Shown piece by piece: positions 17,277 to 26,031 of a stretch of DNA of 64,000 nucleotides. Both the position numbers and the translations under genes were made by a program. This DNA is from Pseudogulbenkiania ferrooxidans 2002 (lineage in GTDB: Bacteria > Pseudomonadota > Gammaproteobacteria > Burkholderiales > Chromobacteriaceae): assembly GCF_000174355.1 (NCBI RefSeq), contig NZ_ACIS01000002.1, positions 62,001 to 126,000 of the forward strand, given 5' to 3'. A model generated the notes under the pieces. That model was given only the letters and a program-made list of their open reading frames with translations, made no database searches and had not been told where the DNA came from. Each line of letters starts with the position of its first letter. Within the stretch, counting starts at the first letter, position 1.

Positions 17277-17405
17277 TGATCGACGTGCAATGCGTCAGAC
17301 CTACTAGGCCTGTGAGCGGTGGGGGCTCAGCGCTGTGATCTCACAACGAAAGTGACTGTCACTGTTGCCGAAAGAAATCAGCTAGCCCAAACTAGTGTGC
17401 TTCCC

Positions 17406-17744
17406 TTACGTCCCCCATGTGATTGGCTTGTTTCCCTTGAGGGAAGTTTGCATAAACTCAAGAAAAGGTTGGGCATGCTGGGCGAATGATACCGGCTGTA
17501 CTACTTGGGCTTCTTTGTCATCGGCATTACTATCGGTATCTTTTTGAGGCGGCGCTGTATTGGCGCTGTTGTTACCCAGCCTGATGGTACGCTGCAACTT
17601 TTCAATAGCAGCCGGCATCTGCTCAACCGTCAATATCCCTTTTGCTTGTGAAATATCCTTGCCCAGAAGGGTCAAAATGTTTTCTGCATCGCTTTGGAAC
17701 ATCATGATATTTCCGGCAGCTGTAGAATGGAAAGTAATCAGCAT
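17406..17744 (-). CDS. DUF1840 family protein
   Basis: A 112-residue protein beginning MLITFHSTAAGNIMMFQSDAENILTLLGK with DISQAKGILTVEQMPAAIEKLQRTI, the signature of DUF1840, a small family common in betaproteobacteria. A polar, acidic linker (DTDSNADDKEAQ) and a C-terminal helix FLEFMQTSLKGNKPITWG follow. Function is unknown. It lies in a cluster of small stress-type genes. Confidence 0.85.
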   Translation of the reverse strand: MLITFHSTAAGNIMMFQSDAENILTLLGKDISQAKGILTVEQMPAAIEKLQRTIRLGNNSANTAPPQKDTDSNADDKEAQVVQPVSFAQHAQPFLEFMQTSLKGNKPITWGT

Positions 17745-17879
17745 GATATTCTTTCTTCATGATGGAAAGCCAAATTGGGTGGAACTCACCCTTACATCTG
17801 GACTGGAAAATCCTTCGGCCTCCTGGGGTGGCTGCAGATATCAAGCATCTCCGGTGAGGGGCGCGCGATCACCTTCTAT

Positions 17880-18167
17880 TTATTTGAAACGAGCCGCCAC
17901 TTTCTCTATTGCTTTACTCATTTCGTCCCAGACTTTTTCCACCCCGTCCTTCATATCCTCCCAAGTGTTTTCGCCGCGCTCACCCATCTCCTCGAGCATA
18001 TTGTATGCCGCTGCCCGCTTGCTTTTCAGGCTTTCCAGCTCATTCTCGTAGTTGATCCGAGCATCTGCTGTTGCCTTTTTGGCTTTCGCACTCAACACAG
18101 CAAGCTTCGCATCCCATTCCTTGAGTTGCGCCTCCAGCTTTTTCCGATAAGCCTCTTTTGTCGCCAT
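17880..18167 (-). CDS. Small coiled-coil protein
   Basis: A 95-residue, highly charged, almost entirely helical protein (MATKEAYRKKLEAQLKEWD, LSAKAKKATADARINYENELESLKSKRAAAYNML, VEKVWDEMSKAIEKV). Heptad spacing of Leu/Ala indicates a coiled coil. There is no signal peptide, so it is cytosolic. Similar short helical proteins (sll1863-type stress proteins) occur near CsbD and OsmB genes. No biochemical function can be named. ATG 18167 follows AAGGAG. Confidence 0.75.
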   Translation of the reverse strand: MATKEAYRKKLEAQLKEWDAKLAVLSAKAKKATADARINYENELESLKSKRAAAYNMLEEMGERGENTWEDMKDGVEKVWDEMSKAIEKVAARFK

Positions 18168-18343
18168 GACGACTCCTTTGCGATTTCTTCCACTACGGTT
18201 TATATAACAGCTCCTCAGAGTGACCCGTTGCCATGAAAAAATGGACCATTATTGAAACTCTCAAGGATGCACCACCTGCTTGAATATGCGAAAGATGGTC
18301 TCTGGTCAACACGGTGGTCAGAGCAAGGAGCTGTTTTTACAGT

Positions 18344-18940
18344 TTACATATTTAACTTGGATATTTTGGTGCCCTCCAGCGTGAGATTCGCCATCAATCC
18401 GTTGTTGGTCAGGGCGAAGCCAATGACCGGTTGTTGCACCGTATTGAGGTCGATATCGCCGTTGGCCCCCATTTTCAGCAGCGCGACAGAGGCATCAGCC
18501 CCCACTGTCCACCCCGACCCGGAGAGAAACTTGTTGAGTGCATCTTGGGTCATGAATAGGAAAATGATGGCTTTGGATTGTGCGCCAATCTGCCAGCCGA
18601 ACGAGGCGCTCGCCGTCTGGTAGTAGCCTGCTGTCTTGCCGCCGACTCGCAGAGCCCCCTTGCCATACTCCCCGCCCACCATCAGGCCCGCCGCAATCAC
18701 CGAAGGGAAAATCAGCACCCCATGGGCTTTTGCCACCAGGGCTCGTGAGCTGGGAGCGTTGCTGTATAAGCGCGTTAGCGTCGAATCGTAACCGGCATCG
18801 ATCTCACGCATTTCACCAGCGGCATTCGTTGATCCGGTGGATTTTGCGCCGCCCATCATATGGCCGTCGGTGGTCGTGCAGCCGCTAGCCAGCAGTGATA
18901 GCGCGGCTACTAACCCAATACCTAACTTTCTTGCTTGCAT
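18344..18940 (-). CDS. SYLF/YSC84-domain lipoprotein
   Basis: A 198-residue protein with a signal peptide MQARKLGIGLVAALSLL and lipobox LLASGC. The SYLF (lipid-binding actin-bundling-like, Ysc84) domain follows: ALVAKAHGVLIFPSVIAAGLMVGGEYGKGALR, YYQTASASFGWQIGAQSKAIIFLFMT, GWTVGADASVALLK and GFALTNNGLMANLTLEGTKISKL. The signal peptide sets the start at 18940 (GGAGGA upstream), not at 19012. Bacterial members are periplasmic lipoproteins, probably phospholipid-binding; precise role unknown. Confidence 0.88.
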   Translation of the reverse strand: MQARKLGIGLVAALSLLASGCTTTDGHMMGGAKSTGSTNAAGEMREIDAGYDSTLTRLYSNAPSSRALVAKAHGVLIFPSVIAAGLMVGGEYGKGALRVGGKTAGYYQTASASFGWQIGAQSKAIIFLFMTQDALNKFLSGSGWTVGADASVALLKMGANGDIDLNTVQQPVIGFALTNNGLMANLTLEGTKISKLNM

Positions 18941-19171
18941 ATTGTCCTCCTGTTTGTAACAGGGTAAGAGCAGCGAGGGTATTCCAAACGCTGGGGGATT
19001 GAAGCGCACCACGCCCTGGCAGAGCGGGAATGGCTCGATTTGTTATAGCAACCTGGCACTGCTATTGATATCGACGCTGAAAGCGTAGGGTATCCAGGCT
19101 AAGTGCATCTGTTATCGATTTGCTCGGTGTCTACGACTGGGTGTCTGTTGAAAGGCAATCAGAGCAATGCA

Positions 19172-19330
19172 CTATATCCTGCCCAATAACCACAGGATGA
19201 GCAGGATCACCAATATCAACCCAAGACCACCGCTGGGACCGTAACCCCATCCTCGGCTGTGGGGCCAAGTGGGAATAGCGCCGATCAGCAGTAGAACCAC
19301 GATGATCAGCAGAATGGTTCCTAATGTCAT
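19172..19330 (-). CDS. DUF3309 family small membrane protein
   Basis: A 52-residue protein, MTLGTILLIIVVLLLIGAIP then TWPHSRGWGYGPSGG, and a second hydrophobic segment LGLILVILLILWLLGRI. The two short transmembrane helices around a conserved WPHSRxWGYGPSG motif are the DUF3309 signature. Its ATG overlaps the desaturase stop (ATGA), so the two genes are translationally coupled. The protein is too short for ordinary ORF calling. Function unknown; it is often found among stress-response genes. Confidence 0.88.
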   Translation of the reverse strand: MTLGTILLIIVVLLLIGAIPTWPHSRGWGYGPSGGLGLILVILLILWLLGRI

Positions 19331-20523
19331 TCCATGTCTCCTAACTGTGAGTCGTAGCAGCGCAGCGTCCGAGAAAATTCTCGCAGCGCATCAATGCCGC
19401 TTTCCTCGGCACGCCGGCACCAGTCTTCCAACTGTTTCACCAGTTGCTCCTTCGACGTGGTGGACCGGCTCCACAGGGCAGTAAGATCCTGCCGCATCGC
19501 GTAAATGGTGCTCAACACGGTGCTGGAATGCAGGGCCTGTTCAAGGGCGGTGCGTTCCTGCTCCGGCAATGTCCTTACCCCTCTTTGCAGCCAGAGGCTG
19601 ACCAGTACCTTGGAGTCTTTCCATTCGGGGGGCGTACTGGTCCGCAAGCTGTGAATTTCTTCTACGGCGGTTCGGTGCAGGGATTTGGCGAACTTGGCCA
19701 GTACGTCGTAACGGTGAGTGATGACCGCCTGCAGGGTGTCCACGTCGCAGCAGGTCTTGGATGTGTTGTAGCGGACTTGGGACGCAACCTTGCATACCTT
19801 CGCCAGGTGAAGCCTCTCCAGGATGCGGATGTACATCCAGCCGATGTCGAATTCCCACCACTTGCTGGACAGCCTGGCGGAGGAGGCATAGGCGTGGTGG
19901 TTGTTGTGCAGTTCTTCGCCACCGATCAGGATGCCCCACGGTACGACATTCCTTGAGGCATCGTTCGGTGCGAAATTGCGGTAGCCCCAATTGTGGCCAA
20001 TACCATTGACGACGCCCGCTGCGAAGAACGGAATCCAAATCATCTGTACTGCCCACATGCTGAGTCCGATCGGACCAAACAGGATGATATCGATCCCCAG
20101 CATGAGGCCAATACCGAGCTGGGTGTGCCTCGCGTACAGGTTGCGTTCGATCCAGTCGTCGGGGGTGCCATGGCCGTATTTCTCCAGTGTTGCAGGGATA
20201 CTGGACTCCAGGCGATAGAGTTCGGCGCCCTCGAATAGCACTTTCCGGATGCCATAAATCTGCGGGCTGTGGGGGTCTTCCGAGGTTTCGCAGTGGGCGT
20301 GGTGCTTGCGGTGGATGGCGGCCCATTCCTTGGTGACCATCCCAGTCGTCAGCCACAGCCAGAAACGGAAGAAGTGGCTGGCAATGGGGTGCAACGTGAG
20401 CGTGCGGTGTGCTTGGTGCCGGTGGAGAAAGATCGTTACCGACGCAATGGTGACGTGGGTCATGCCCAGCGTCACCAGCGCACAACCCCACCACGGTAGA
20501 TCGAGCAAGCTAAGTCGCATCAC
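19327..20523 (-). CDS. Fatty acid (acyl-CoA delta-9 type) desaturase
   Basis: Integral-membrane di-iron desaturase of 398 residues that introduces a double bond into acyl chains, adjusting membrane fluidity. The three histidine boxes are all present: HRHQAHR near residue 34, HRKHHAHCE near 71, and HNNHHAY near 206. Hydrophobic segments surround them. The C-terminal 150 residues are a soluble helical extension (LRTSTPPEWKDSK..., SGIDALREFSRTL) beyond the catalytic core. The start is at 20523 (MMRLSLLDLPWW) with AAGGAG upstream. The stop overlaps the DUF3309 start. Confidence 0.93.
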   Translation of the reverse strand: MMRLSLLDLPWWGCALVTLGMTHVTIASVTIFLHRHQAHRTLTLHPIASHFFRFWLWLTTGMVTKEWAAIHRKHHAHCETSEDPHSPQIYGIRKVLFEGAELYRLESSIPATLEKYGHGTPDDWIERNLYARHTQLGIGLMLGIDIILFGPIGLSMWAVQMIWIPFFAAGVVNGIGHNWGYRNFAPNDASRNVVPWGILIGGEELHNNHHAYASSARLSSKWWEFDIGWMYIRILERLHLAKVCKVASQVRYNTSKTCCDVDTLQAVITHRYDVLAKFAKSLHRTAVEEIHSLRTSTPPEWKDSKVLVSLWLQRGVRTLPEQERTALEQALHSSTVLSTIYAMRQDLTALWSRSTTSKEQLVKQLEDWCRRAEESGIDALREFSRTLRCYDSQLGDME

Positions 20524-20957
20524 AAGCTCCTTTGCAAGACTACATGGCGATCATCGACCAATTTCCCTGTTCAATATGACTCAAGCAATCGCAATCGTCT
20601 GTACGCTATCGCACCCTGAGCCCGGTTCCTGTTCGTCATAGACAAGGGTTTGCCCGCGCCCCCAAGGATTGTGGCGGTAGAGTGAGCTTCCTGGTCCCGG
20701 CGGAGTCAAGGGAGTACCGGCGTGGCCGATCGTGGACAAGCTTGGCCCTATGTGCGTCATCGTACTGACTGCGCTTGATCATTCGCCTAGTCTTGCGTTG
20801 GCATCCAGAGTTTCCATGAAACTAGTCCAGATGGTTGCCACATGGTTCCCTCTAATCCTGTCGTTGCGCGAGATGCTCAAGTGGTGCGAGGCCAACTGCG
20901 ATGAAGGATGCTCGATTGGCCATTTCACCGTCGAGTTCCAAACGGAAGGAGTTTGAT
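20524..20957. other. Intergenic, no convincing gene
   Basis: Divergent promoter space between the desaturase (minus) and CsbD gene (plus). A 74-codon open frame at 20732-20956 has no recognisable features and I do not call it. Confidence 0.5.
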
Positions 20958-21182
20958 ATGAACTGGGATATCGTTGAAGGTAACTGGAAACAATTCAAGG
21001 GCATGGTGAAAGCAGAGTGGGGCAATCTCCCCGACGATTACCTCGACATGATTGCCGGCAAGCGAGTCGTGTTGGTGGACAAGCTCCAGGATGCCTATGG
21101 AATTACAAAAAACGAAGCCGAGCAGCTGATCAAGCGCTTTGAAAAACACAACAATGATTACCATCCGAAACGCTACTCCTAA
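20958..21182 (+). CDS. CsbD family stress-response protein
   Basis: A 74-residue soluble protein starting MNWDIVEGNWKQFKGMVKAEWG, with DDYLDMIAGKRVVLVDKLQDAYGI and KNEAEQLIKRFEKHN. This is the CsbD-like fold (YjbJ family), induced under general stress in many bacteria and of unknown mechanism. ATG 20958 follows GGAAGGAG; the longer frame from 20901 has no support. It lies with other small stress-type genes. Confidence 0.92.
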   Translation: MNWDIVEGNWKQFKGMVKAEWGNLPDDYLDMIAGKRVVLVDKLQDAYGITKNEAEQLIKRFEKHNNDYHPKRYS

Positions 21183-21992
21183 TCGGGCACACGCTGTGTA
21201 CAGCGTTGTGCGGCGAACAGCATCAGGGTCGCCGAGTCAGGTTCTTTTTTGAAAGGGTTTCATGTCATGACGCGCTATAGACCCTTGATCCCGCCATCGC
21301 TGCCGATTGGGGGTGGTGCGATAGCCTCCAATTTTGTCTCACTTGTGGTTGATCACCGGCGCAGTCAAGAAAAAGGGCGGCCGAGGGCGGAACTGGATAA
21401 CTGGGAGGGAGAAGGAGGGCGCGTAGCAGCATCCCACGCTGTAGTGCCTTGATTGCAGATGCCTGCCTTTTGTTGCGTTCACTATGCATCATAACAACCT
21501 AAAATGTGATTATTAAGCGCGTTGGCAATTAGTGCGTAACCCGAGAGGCCCCTGGATGCATCACTCCCTCGACAGAGCTCATTTCATTCAGTACCTCACT
21601 GGGTTCATCATGGCTTGGCAAGATTAAGGTAACGGCGCTTGCCATGAGTGTGAAGGTGGCGGTTTCACACCAAGACCGCCAAGAAAGACGGTGAATTCAT
21701 TAGGGCCCAAGGATGTTCACCCATGCCATCGGGTACGCATCTTCAGCTGCCGAGACGTGATACGGATAATCCTCCGGCTTGCCGTGGTTGTCTTATCGGC
21801 AGGATTCCCTGCATACCGGGGGGCACAAACCTGAGGGCATCGGGTGCGTGTCACCGAGTTCGTTGCTGCCTTCAGCGGGTTGCTCTCACCGTTGTGCGTC
21901 TCCTGAGCCATCCGTGCCAACGACCTCTCCTTATAACGGTACCAATGATGACCATCACCATGATGGCCGTTTATCCTGTTGGAGAACCGAAA
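21183..21992. other. 810-bp stretch without a recognised gene
   Basis: Open frames of 67-75 codons occur on both strands (21249-21452, 21265-21492, 21717-21920), but none has family features or a good ribosome binding site. The upstream extension of the Q-rich protein frame (21723-21992) lacks signal-peptide or homology support. An imperfect inverted repeat ACCG/CGGT at 21676-21693 is the only structure noticed. Confidence 0.45.
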
Positions 21993-22979
21993 ATGCGCTA
22001 TCTCCTTCTTGCGTTGTCTTTGCTGCTTTACCCGGCAACCTCAACCTACTCCCAGATCAGTATCGGTATTGGCATCGCCCTTCCGGGCATCAGCATTGGC
22101 ATCAACCTACCCGCGTATCCATCTCTCGTCAGGGTGCCAGGCTATCCTGTCTACTACGCTCCTCAAGCGGATGTGAACATCTTCTTTTACGACGGCTTGT
22201 ACTGGGTGTATGAGGAAGATCGCTGGTATGCGAGCAGTTGGTACAACGGACCGTGGGATGAGGTGGAACCCGAGTATGTGCCGCTGTTTGTGCTACGGGT
22301 TCCGGTGCGCTACTACCGACGGCCTCCGGTGTATTTCCGCTATTGGCGGGCCGACCGGCCACCCCGTTGGGGTGAACACTGGGGGCCCGATTGGGAAAGG
22401 CGTCATGGCGGATGGGACCGATGGGACAACCGCTCCGCTCCGCCTCCCGCACCGTTGCCGATCTACCAGCAGCAGTATTCGGGGGATCGCTACCCTCGCT
22501 CAGTAGAGCAGCAGCATACGATTCGTTCCCAGAATTACCGCTATCAGCCGCGTGAGCCCATAACGCAGCAGCATTTCCAGCAGCGGAATCAGCAACAGCA
22601 AGAGCAGCAACGGCAGAATCAGCAACGGCAACAGCAAGAGCAGCAACGACAACAACAACAGCAGAATCAGCAACGGCAACTGCAAGACCAGCAACGGCAA
22701 CTGCAACAGCAACAGCAGAATCAGGAACGGCAACAGCAAGAGCAGCAACGACAACAACAACAGCAGAATCAGCAACGGCAGCAGCAAGACCAGCAACGGC
22801 AGCGGCCACAGCAGGACAACCCGGACAGGTCGCGCGCCGGACAGCGTCAACAGGCGCCTGACGTGCAGCAGTCACCAACTCAACAACGGTCAAAAGAGCA
22901 ACTCAAGAAACGCCCCCCTGATATGCAACTTCCCGAAACGGAGCCGCAAGACAGGGGAAGGGGAAACAAGAGCGAATAG
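21993..22979 (+). CDS. Secreted or periplasmic protein with a long Q/R-rich repeat domain
   Basis: A 328-residue protein. The signal peptide MRYLLLALSLLLYPATSTYS leads to ISIGIGIALPGISIGINLP, a Tyr/Trp-rich region (FYDGLYWVYEEDRWYASSWYNGPW, RWGEHWGPDWERRHGGWDRW), and then about 100 residues almost wholly Gln, Arg, Asn and Glu, ending in a charged tail. The N-terminal part resembles uncharacterised YXWGXW-type proteins of beta- and gammaproteobacteria. I chose ATG 21993 because GGAG lies 8 nt upstream and the signal peptide starts there, although the frame is open to 21723. The Q/R part contains a 102-bp duplication. Function unknown; perhaps an envelope or nucleic-acid/polyanion-binding role given the basic tail. 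Confidence 0.75.
   Translation: MRYLLLALSLLLYPATSTYSQISIGIGIALPGISIGINLPAYPSLVRVPGYPVYYAPQADVNIFFYDGLYWVYEEDRWYASSWYNGPWDEVEPEYVPLFVLRVPVRYYRRPPVYFRYWRADRPPRWGEHWGPDWERRHGGWDRWDNRSAPPPAPLPIYQQQYSGDRYPRSVEQQHTIRSQNYRYQPREPITQQHFQQRNQQQQEQQRQNQQRQQQEQQRQQQQQNQQRQLQDQQRQLQQQQQNQERQQQEQQRQQQQQNQQRQQQDQQRQRPQQDNPDRSRAGQRQQAPDVQQSPTQQRSKEQLKKRPPDMQLPETEPQDRGRGNKSE
22624..22827 (+). repeat. 102-bp in-frame tandem duplication in the Q-rich coding region
   Basis: The unit starting AACGGCAACAGCAAGAGC at 22624 recurs at 22726, exactly 102 bp (34 codons) later, with about 55 bp identical and the remainder similar. It encodes RQQQEQQRQQQQQNQQRQ twice. Shorter CAACGGCA-type repeats surround it. Length variation by slippage is likely. 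Confidence 0.85.
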
Positions 22980-23080
22980 TAAAGTGATGATTGCAGGGGT
23001 TTAGAACAGGGTGGGGCGATTCAATCTATTGAGAAGGTTCCGGCCGCCCTATTTGAGGTCCAGCTGTAGAGGTGACAGAC

Positions 23081-23224
23081 ATGCTTATGACGATTGCGGT
23101 CATCCTGGTCGTCTTGTGGTTACTGGGTTTGGTTTCCTCGTACACTCTTGGCGGGTTCATTCATATCCTGCTGGTTGTTGCGATTGTGGTGATACTGTTC
23201 CAGCTGATCGCAGGCCGCCGTTAG
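23081..23224 (+). CDS. lmo0937-type small membrane peptide
   Basis: A 47-residue peptide: MLMTIAVILVVLWLLGLVSS, YTLGGFIHILLVVAIVVILF, QLIAGRR. Two hydrophobic helices separated by SSYTLGGFIH are the signature of the lmo0937 family (DUF5670), found in many bacteria beside CsbD, DUF3309 and similar stress genes. AGAGGTGACAGAC precedes the ATG. Function unknown. It is too short for ordinary ORF calling, but the match to the family pattern is strong. Confidence 0.88.
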   Translation: MLMTIAVILVVLWLLGLVSSYTLGGFIHILLVVAIVVILFQLIAGRR

Positions 23225-23417
23225 ACAGGCGCTCGACATGGTTCTCGCCTTGGATTGGCAATCTGGTAGGTGGCGGGTTTGCAAGCAAAGAAGCGCAGAT
23301 TGGGCGCAGGTATGAACTGGACGTATAGACGGGTTTGCTCTGTGAAGAGCGCGCCAATGCCTGTTTGGCTTGTTAAATTCCGCTATTAATTGGCTTGGCA
23401 ATTGGTAAGGAGTGAAC

Positions 23418-24470
23418 TTGGACCTCTACCGCAGGTACTTCGTGATCGTTGTAGCGGCCCTCGTTGCCCTCGCCCTGTACTGGATGCTCGTGCCCTTTTG
23501 GGGGGCGCTTGCTTGGGGTATCTGTCTCGCTTTCTTGTTGGCACCAGTGCATGGGTGGCTGATGCGCGTGCTGAAGGGGCGCGCCGGTCTGTCAGCGGGG
23601 ATTATCACGGTGCTGGTGCCGGTTGTGCTTGCGGGTCCGGTGTTTAGCCTTGGCGTGGCATTCGCGAATCAGTTCGCGGATCTGGTCACGCATCTGCAAA
23701 AACAGCCGCTGCGTATCGATGCCAATCTGCTCACGCAATTGGAACGGTACCCCCTCGTCGGCAGTCTTGCCGAGTGGCTACGTCAGAAGCTCACTGCCAC
23801 GAACGAGCAACTGCAGGGCTGGCTGGTCAGCAGCGCACAGATGCTGCTGCAGTCGCTGGCGTCGACGGGGGGTAGCTTCGTGCTCAGCGCTTTGGGCACG
23901 ATCGTCCACTTCTTCATGATGCTATTCCTGCTGTTCTTCCTGCTGCGCGACGGCCGTCAGCTGCTTAACCGTGCCGTGCGCCTGGTGCCGATGCAACCTC
24001 AGCGTAGGAGCAAGTTGCTCAAGCTGGTTGGTAACACGACACGCGCAGTGGTCTACGGCACCGGTCTGACCGCTATCGCTCAAGGGGCATTGGTAGGTAT
24101 CGGCTTCGCTATCGCGGGGTTGCCCTCCGCCGTGGTGTTTGGCGTGCTGGCGGCTATTCTGGCGCTGTTGCCGATCGGCGGCACGGCTCTCGTGTGGGTG
24201 CCAGCGGTTGGTACTTTGGTCGCCACTTCGCAATGGGGTTGGGCGATCTTCATGTTGATCTGGGGAGCCGGCGTGACGGTCTCCGACAACCTGCTGCGAC
24301 CGTTGCTGATTTCGAGCCAGGAGCCAGTGTCGATACTGGTCGTATTCGTCGGCGTCATCGGTGGTCTTTCGGCCTTTGGCATGATCGGTGTGATCATCGG
24401 ACCGGTGTTGCTGACGGTCATTGCCGCGTTACTGCGTTTCGTCGAGGAGCTGCTGTCCAGCCAGGCCTGA
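23418..24470 (+). CDS. AI-2E family (PerM/UPF0118) transporter
   Basis: Inner-membrane protein of about 350 residues with eight or so hydrophobic segments. Typical signatures are FWGALAWGICLAFLLAPVH near the N-terminus, LLFFLLRDGRQLL in the middle and GLPSAVVFGVLAAILALLPIGGTALVWVP. The family was named for autoinducer-2 export, but other members act in sodium/proton exchange, so the substrate is uncertain. AAGGAG at 23407-23412 overlaps a GTG at 23412, so I prefer TTG 23418, which has 5-nt spacing; the GTG would add two residues. Confidence 0.88.
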   Translation: MDLYRRYFVIVVAALVALALYWMLVPFWGALAWGICLAFLLAPVHGWLMRVLKGRAGLSAGIITVLVPVVLAGPVFSLGVAFANQFADLVTHLQKQPLRIDANLLTQLERYPLVGSLAEWLRQKLTATNEQLQGWLVSSAQMLLQSLASTGGSFVLSALGTIVHFFMMLFLLFFLLRDGRQLLNRAVRLVPMQPQRRSKLLKLVGNTTRAVVYGTGLTAIAQGALVGIGFAIAGLPSAVVFGVLAAILALLPIGGTALVWVPAVGTLVATSQWGWAIFMLIWGAGVTVSDNLLRPLLISSQEPVSILVVFVGVIGGLSAFGMIGVIIGPVLLTVIAALLRFVEELLSSQA

Positions 24471-24652
24471 TACCGATGGTTCCACGGGGTAAGGCCCGAA
24501 GAAGTACCTTTGTGGAGGAAGTTGTAGGGTCAATGAACAAGCTTGGCTGCGCGTTTCTAAGTGGTTTGGGATGTCTTGTCAGGCGTGATAACCCGGAATA
24601 GGTTGGGCTGAAGTACGAAAGCAGGAATATTCGGCAGGGATACAGTCGGTAC

Positions 24653-25171
24653 TCAATAATGCAAGCCTATTGTCATGTCCAGGTTTCGGCCGTCGTACGT
24701 GAAGCGGGCGGCAGAGAACGAAGGCGTACCAAGTAAAGCTTTTGCGTCGTTTGAAAAACCGTAGCCTTCCGTTGGAATGCCGAGCAAGTTAGTGTCAATT
24801 TTTCCGTTCATATTTTCATCATGAACCACGGCCAGCGCGTATGTTCCCGGTGCAATGTCTTGAAAGTCGCAACTCGCTTGTTTACCTCGAATCTTTATTG
24901 ACATGAGATTGGTGGCAGAGCGCAGATAGTCTGCCGGGAAGCCCACGGACGACTCGAAAAGTGCGCAAGCTATGGTTCCCGTGCTGTTTTTAATGTTCAG
25001 AATTTTCACATGAATTCCTGGGCAGGGTGCTGTAGCAAAGGCGGCTCCATAAGGGTTTGTAAACACCAGTACGGCACACAATGCTAGCCATCTCACTCCC
25101 GTGAGAACGCGGATTTCGGGGGGCTTGTCTGGCAGAACCATCGCAGGCTGCCAAGTCGATGACTGATTCAT
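24653..25171 (-). CDS. DUF2141 family secreted protein
   Basis: A 172-residue protein with a hydrophobic N-terminal segment (VRWLALCAVLVFTNPYGAAFA) acting as an export signal. A DUF2141 domain follows: VKILNIKNSTGTIACALFES, SIKIRGKQASCDFQDIAPGTYALAVVHDENMNGKIDTNLLGIPTEGYGFSND, ending DMTIGLHY. The family is periplasmic, with a beta-sandwich pattern and unknown function. The ATG at 25171 overlaps the stop of the upstream Crp-family gene (ATGA), so the two are coupled. The longer frame to 25462 overlaps that gene entirely and is not used. Confidence 0.82.
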   Translation of the reverse strand: MNQSSTWQPAMVLPDKPPEIRVLTGVRWLALCAVLVFTNPYGAAFATAPCPGIHVKILNIKNSTGTIACALFESSVGFPADYLRSATNLMSIKIRGKQASCDFQDIAPGTYALAVVHDENMNGKIDTNLLGIPTEGYGFSNDAKALLGTPSFSAARFTYDGRNLDMTIGLHY

Positions 25172-25926
25172 GTCCCCGTTTTCCCCTTTATTTGAGCGGG
25201 CGCAGCGGGGACATAGGGTAGCAGGCGATCTGTTTCTTTCTTGACTACGGCGTAACACTCGCAACACAGCTGTTCCAGTTTGGGTCGATCCAGCACGGTG
25301 ATATGCCCGCGGCTGTATTCGATCACGCCAAGCTTCTGCAACTTGCCCGCGGCATCGGTGACCCCTTCGCGGCGTACGCCAAGCATGTTGGCGATCAGCT
25401 CTTGGGTCATTGTCAATTGGTTGCTCGGTAGGCGATCGAGTGAAAGTAGCAACCAACGGCACAGCTGTTGGTCAATCGAGTGGTGGCGGTTGCAGACCGC
25501 TGTTTGGGCCATTTGTGTAATCAGGGCCTGGGTGTAGCGCAGCATCAGTTGCAGCAACTCGGTGTGGCGGTTTACCTCGTCCTTGAAGCGTGGCCCCGCT
25601 AGCCGGAAGGCGTGACCGGCGCTTTGCACGATCGCCCGACTCGGCGTGCTTTCCCCTCCCATGAAGACAGCAATGCCAACGAGCCCCTCGTTGCCGACTA
25701 CCGAGATTTCCGCCGATGCACCACTTTCCATCACGTAGAGCAGCGAGACGATAGCGTCGGTCGGGAAAAAGACATGGCGCAAGGCGTCTCCAGACTCATA
25801 TAAGACCTTGCCGAGCGGCAGTTCTTCCAATTCGAGGTAAGGGATCAGTCGGTTTAGCACTTCGGCTGGCAAGGCGGCCAGGAGATGGTTTTGTTGCGGT
25901 GTGGGTGTCTCGGACATGGCAGGCAC
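25168..25926 (-). CDS. Crp/Fnr family transcriptional regulator
   Basis: A 252-residue protein with an N-terminal cyclic-nucleotide-binding-type beta roll (LPLGKVLYESGDALRHVFFPTDAIVSLLYVMESGASAEISVVGNEGLVGIA), a long dimer helix, and a C-terminal winged helix (QLTMTQELIANMLGVRREGVTDAAGKLQKLGVIEYSRGHITVLD). It lacks the Cys set of Fnr. The effector is not predictable; such proteins beside CsbD/DUF3309-type genes are often stress or nutrient regulators. The first gene of a two-gene unit with DUF2141. Confidence 0.92.
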   Translation of the reverse strand: MPAMSETPTPQQNHLLAALPAEVLNRLIPYLELEELPLGKVLYESGDALRHVFFPTDAIVSLLYVMESGASAEISVVGNEGLVGIAVFMGGESTPSRAIVQSAGHAFRLAGPRFKDEVNRHTELLQLMLRYTQALITQMAQTAVCNRHHSIDQQLCRWLLLSLDRLPSNQLTMTQELIANMLGVRREGVTDAAGKLQKLGVIEYSRGHITVLDRPKLEQLCCECYAVVKKETDRLLPYVPAAPAQIKGKTGT

Positions 25927-26031
25927 CTAACGATAAATGGCTCCATACGACGCAGTATAGTTCATGGGCATGGGCGGTTTGGCAGCTGGACTGGTCAAGA
26001 AAGTAGATCGACTGGGCGGCCCCGGCGTTGA

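Noticed and set aside
20732-20956. 74-codon ORF before the CsbD gene
   Set aside because: No homology pattern, weak start context, and it occupies the likely CsbD promoter region.
22560-22820. Direct repeats considered as a CRISPR array
   Set aside because: Repeats are contiguous, codon-phased and without unique spacers, and encode a Q-rich domain; no cas genes nearby.
22129-22893. 254-codon frame opposite the Q-rich gene with Ala/Val repeats
   Set aside because: Produced by reading CAG/CAA repeats in antisense. The plus-strand gene has a signal peptide and ribosome binding site.
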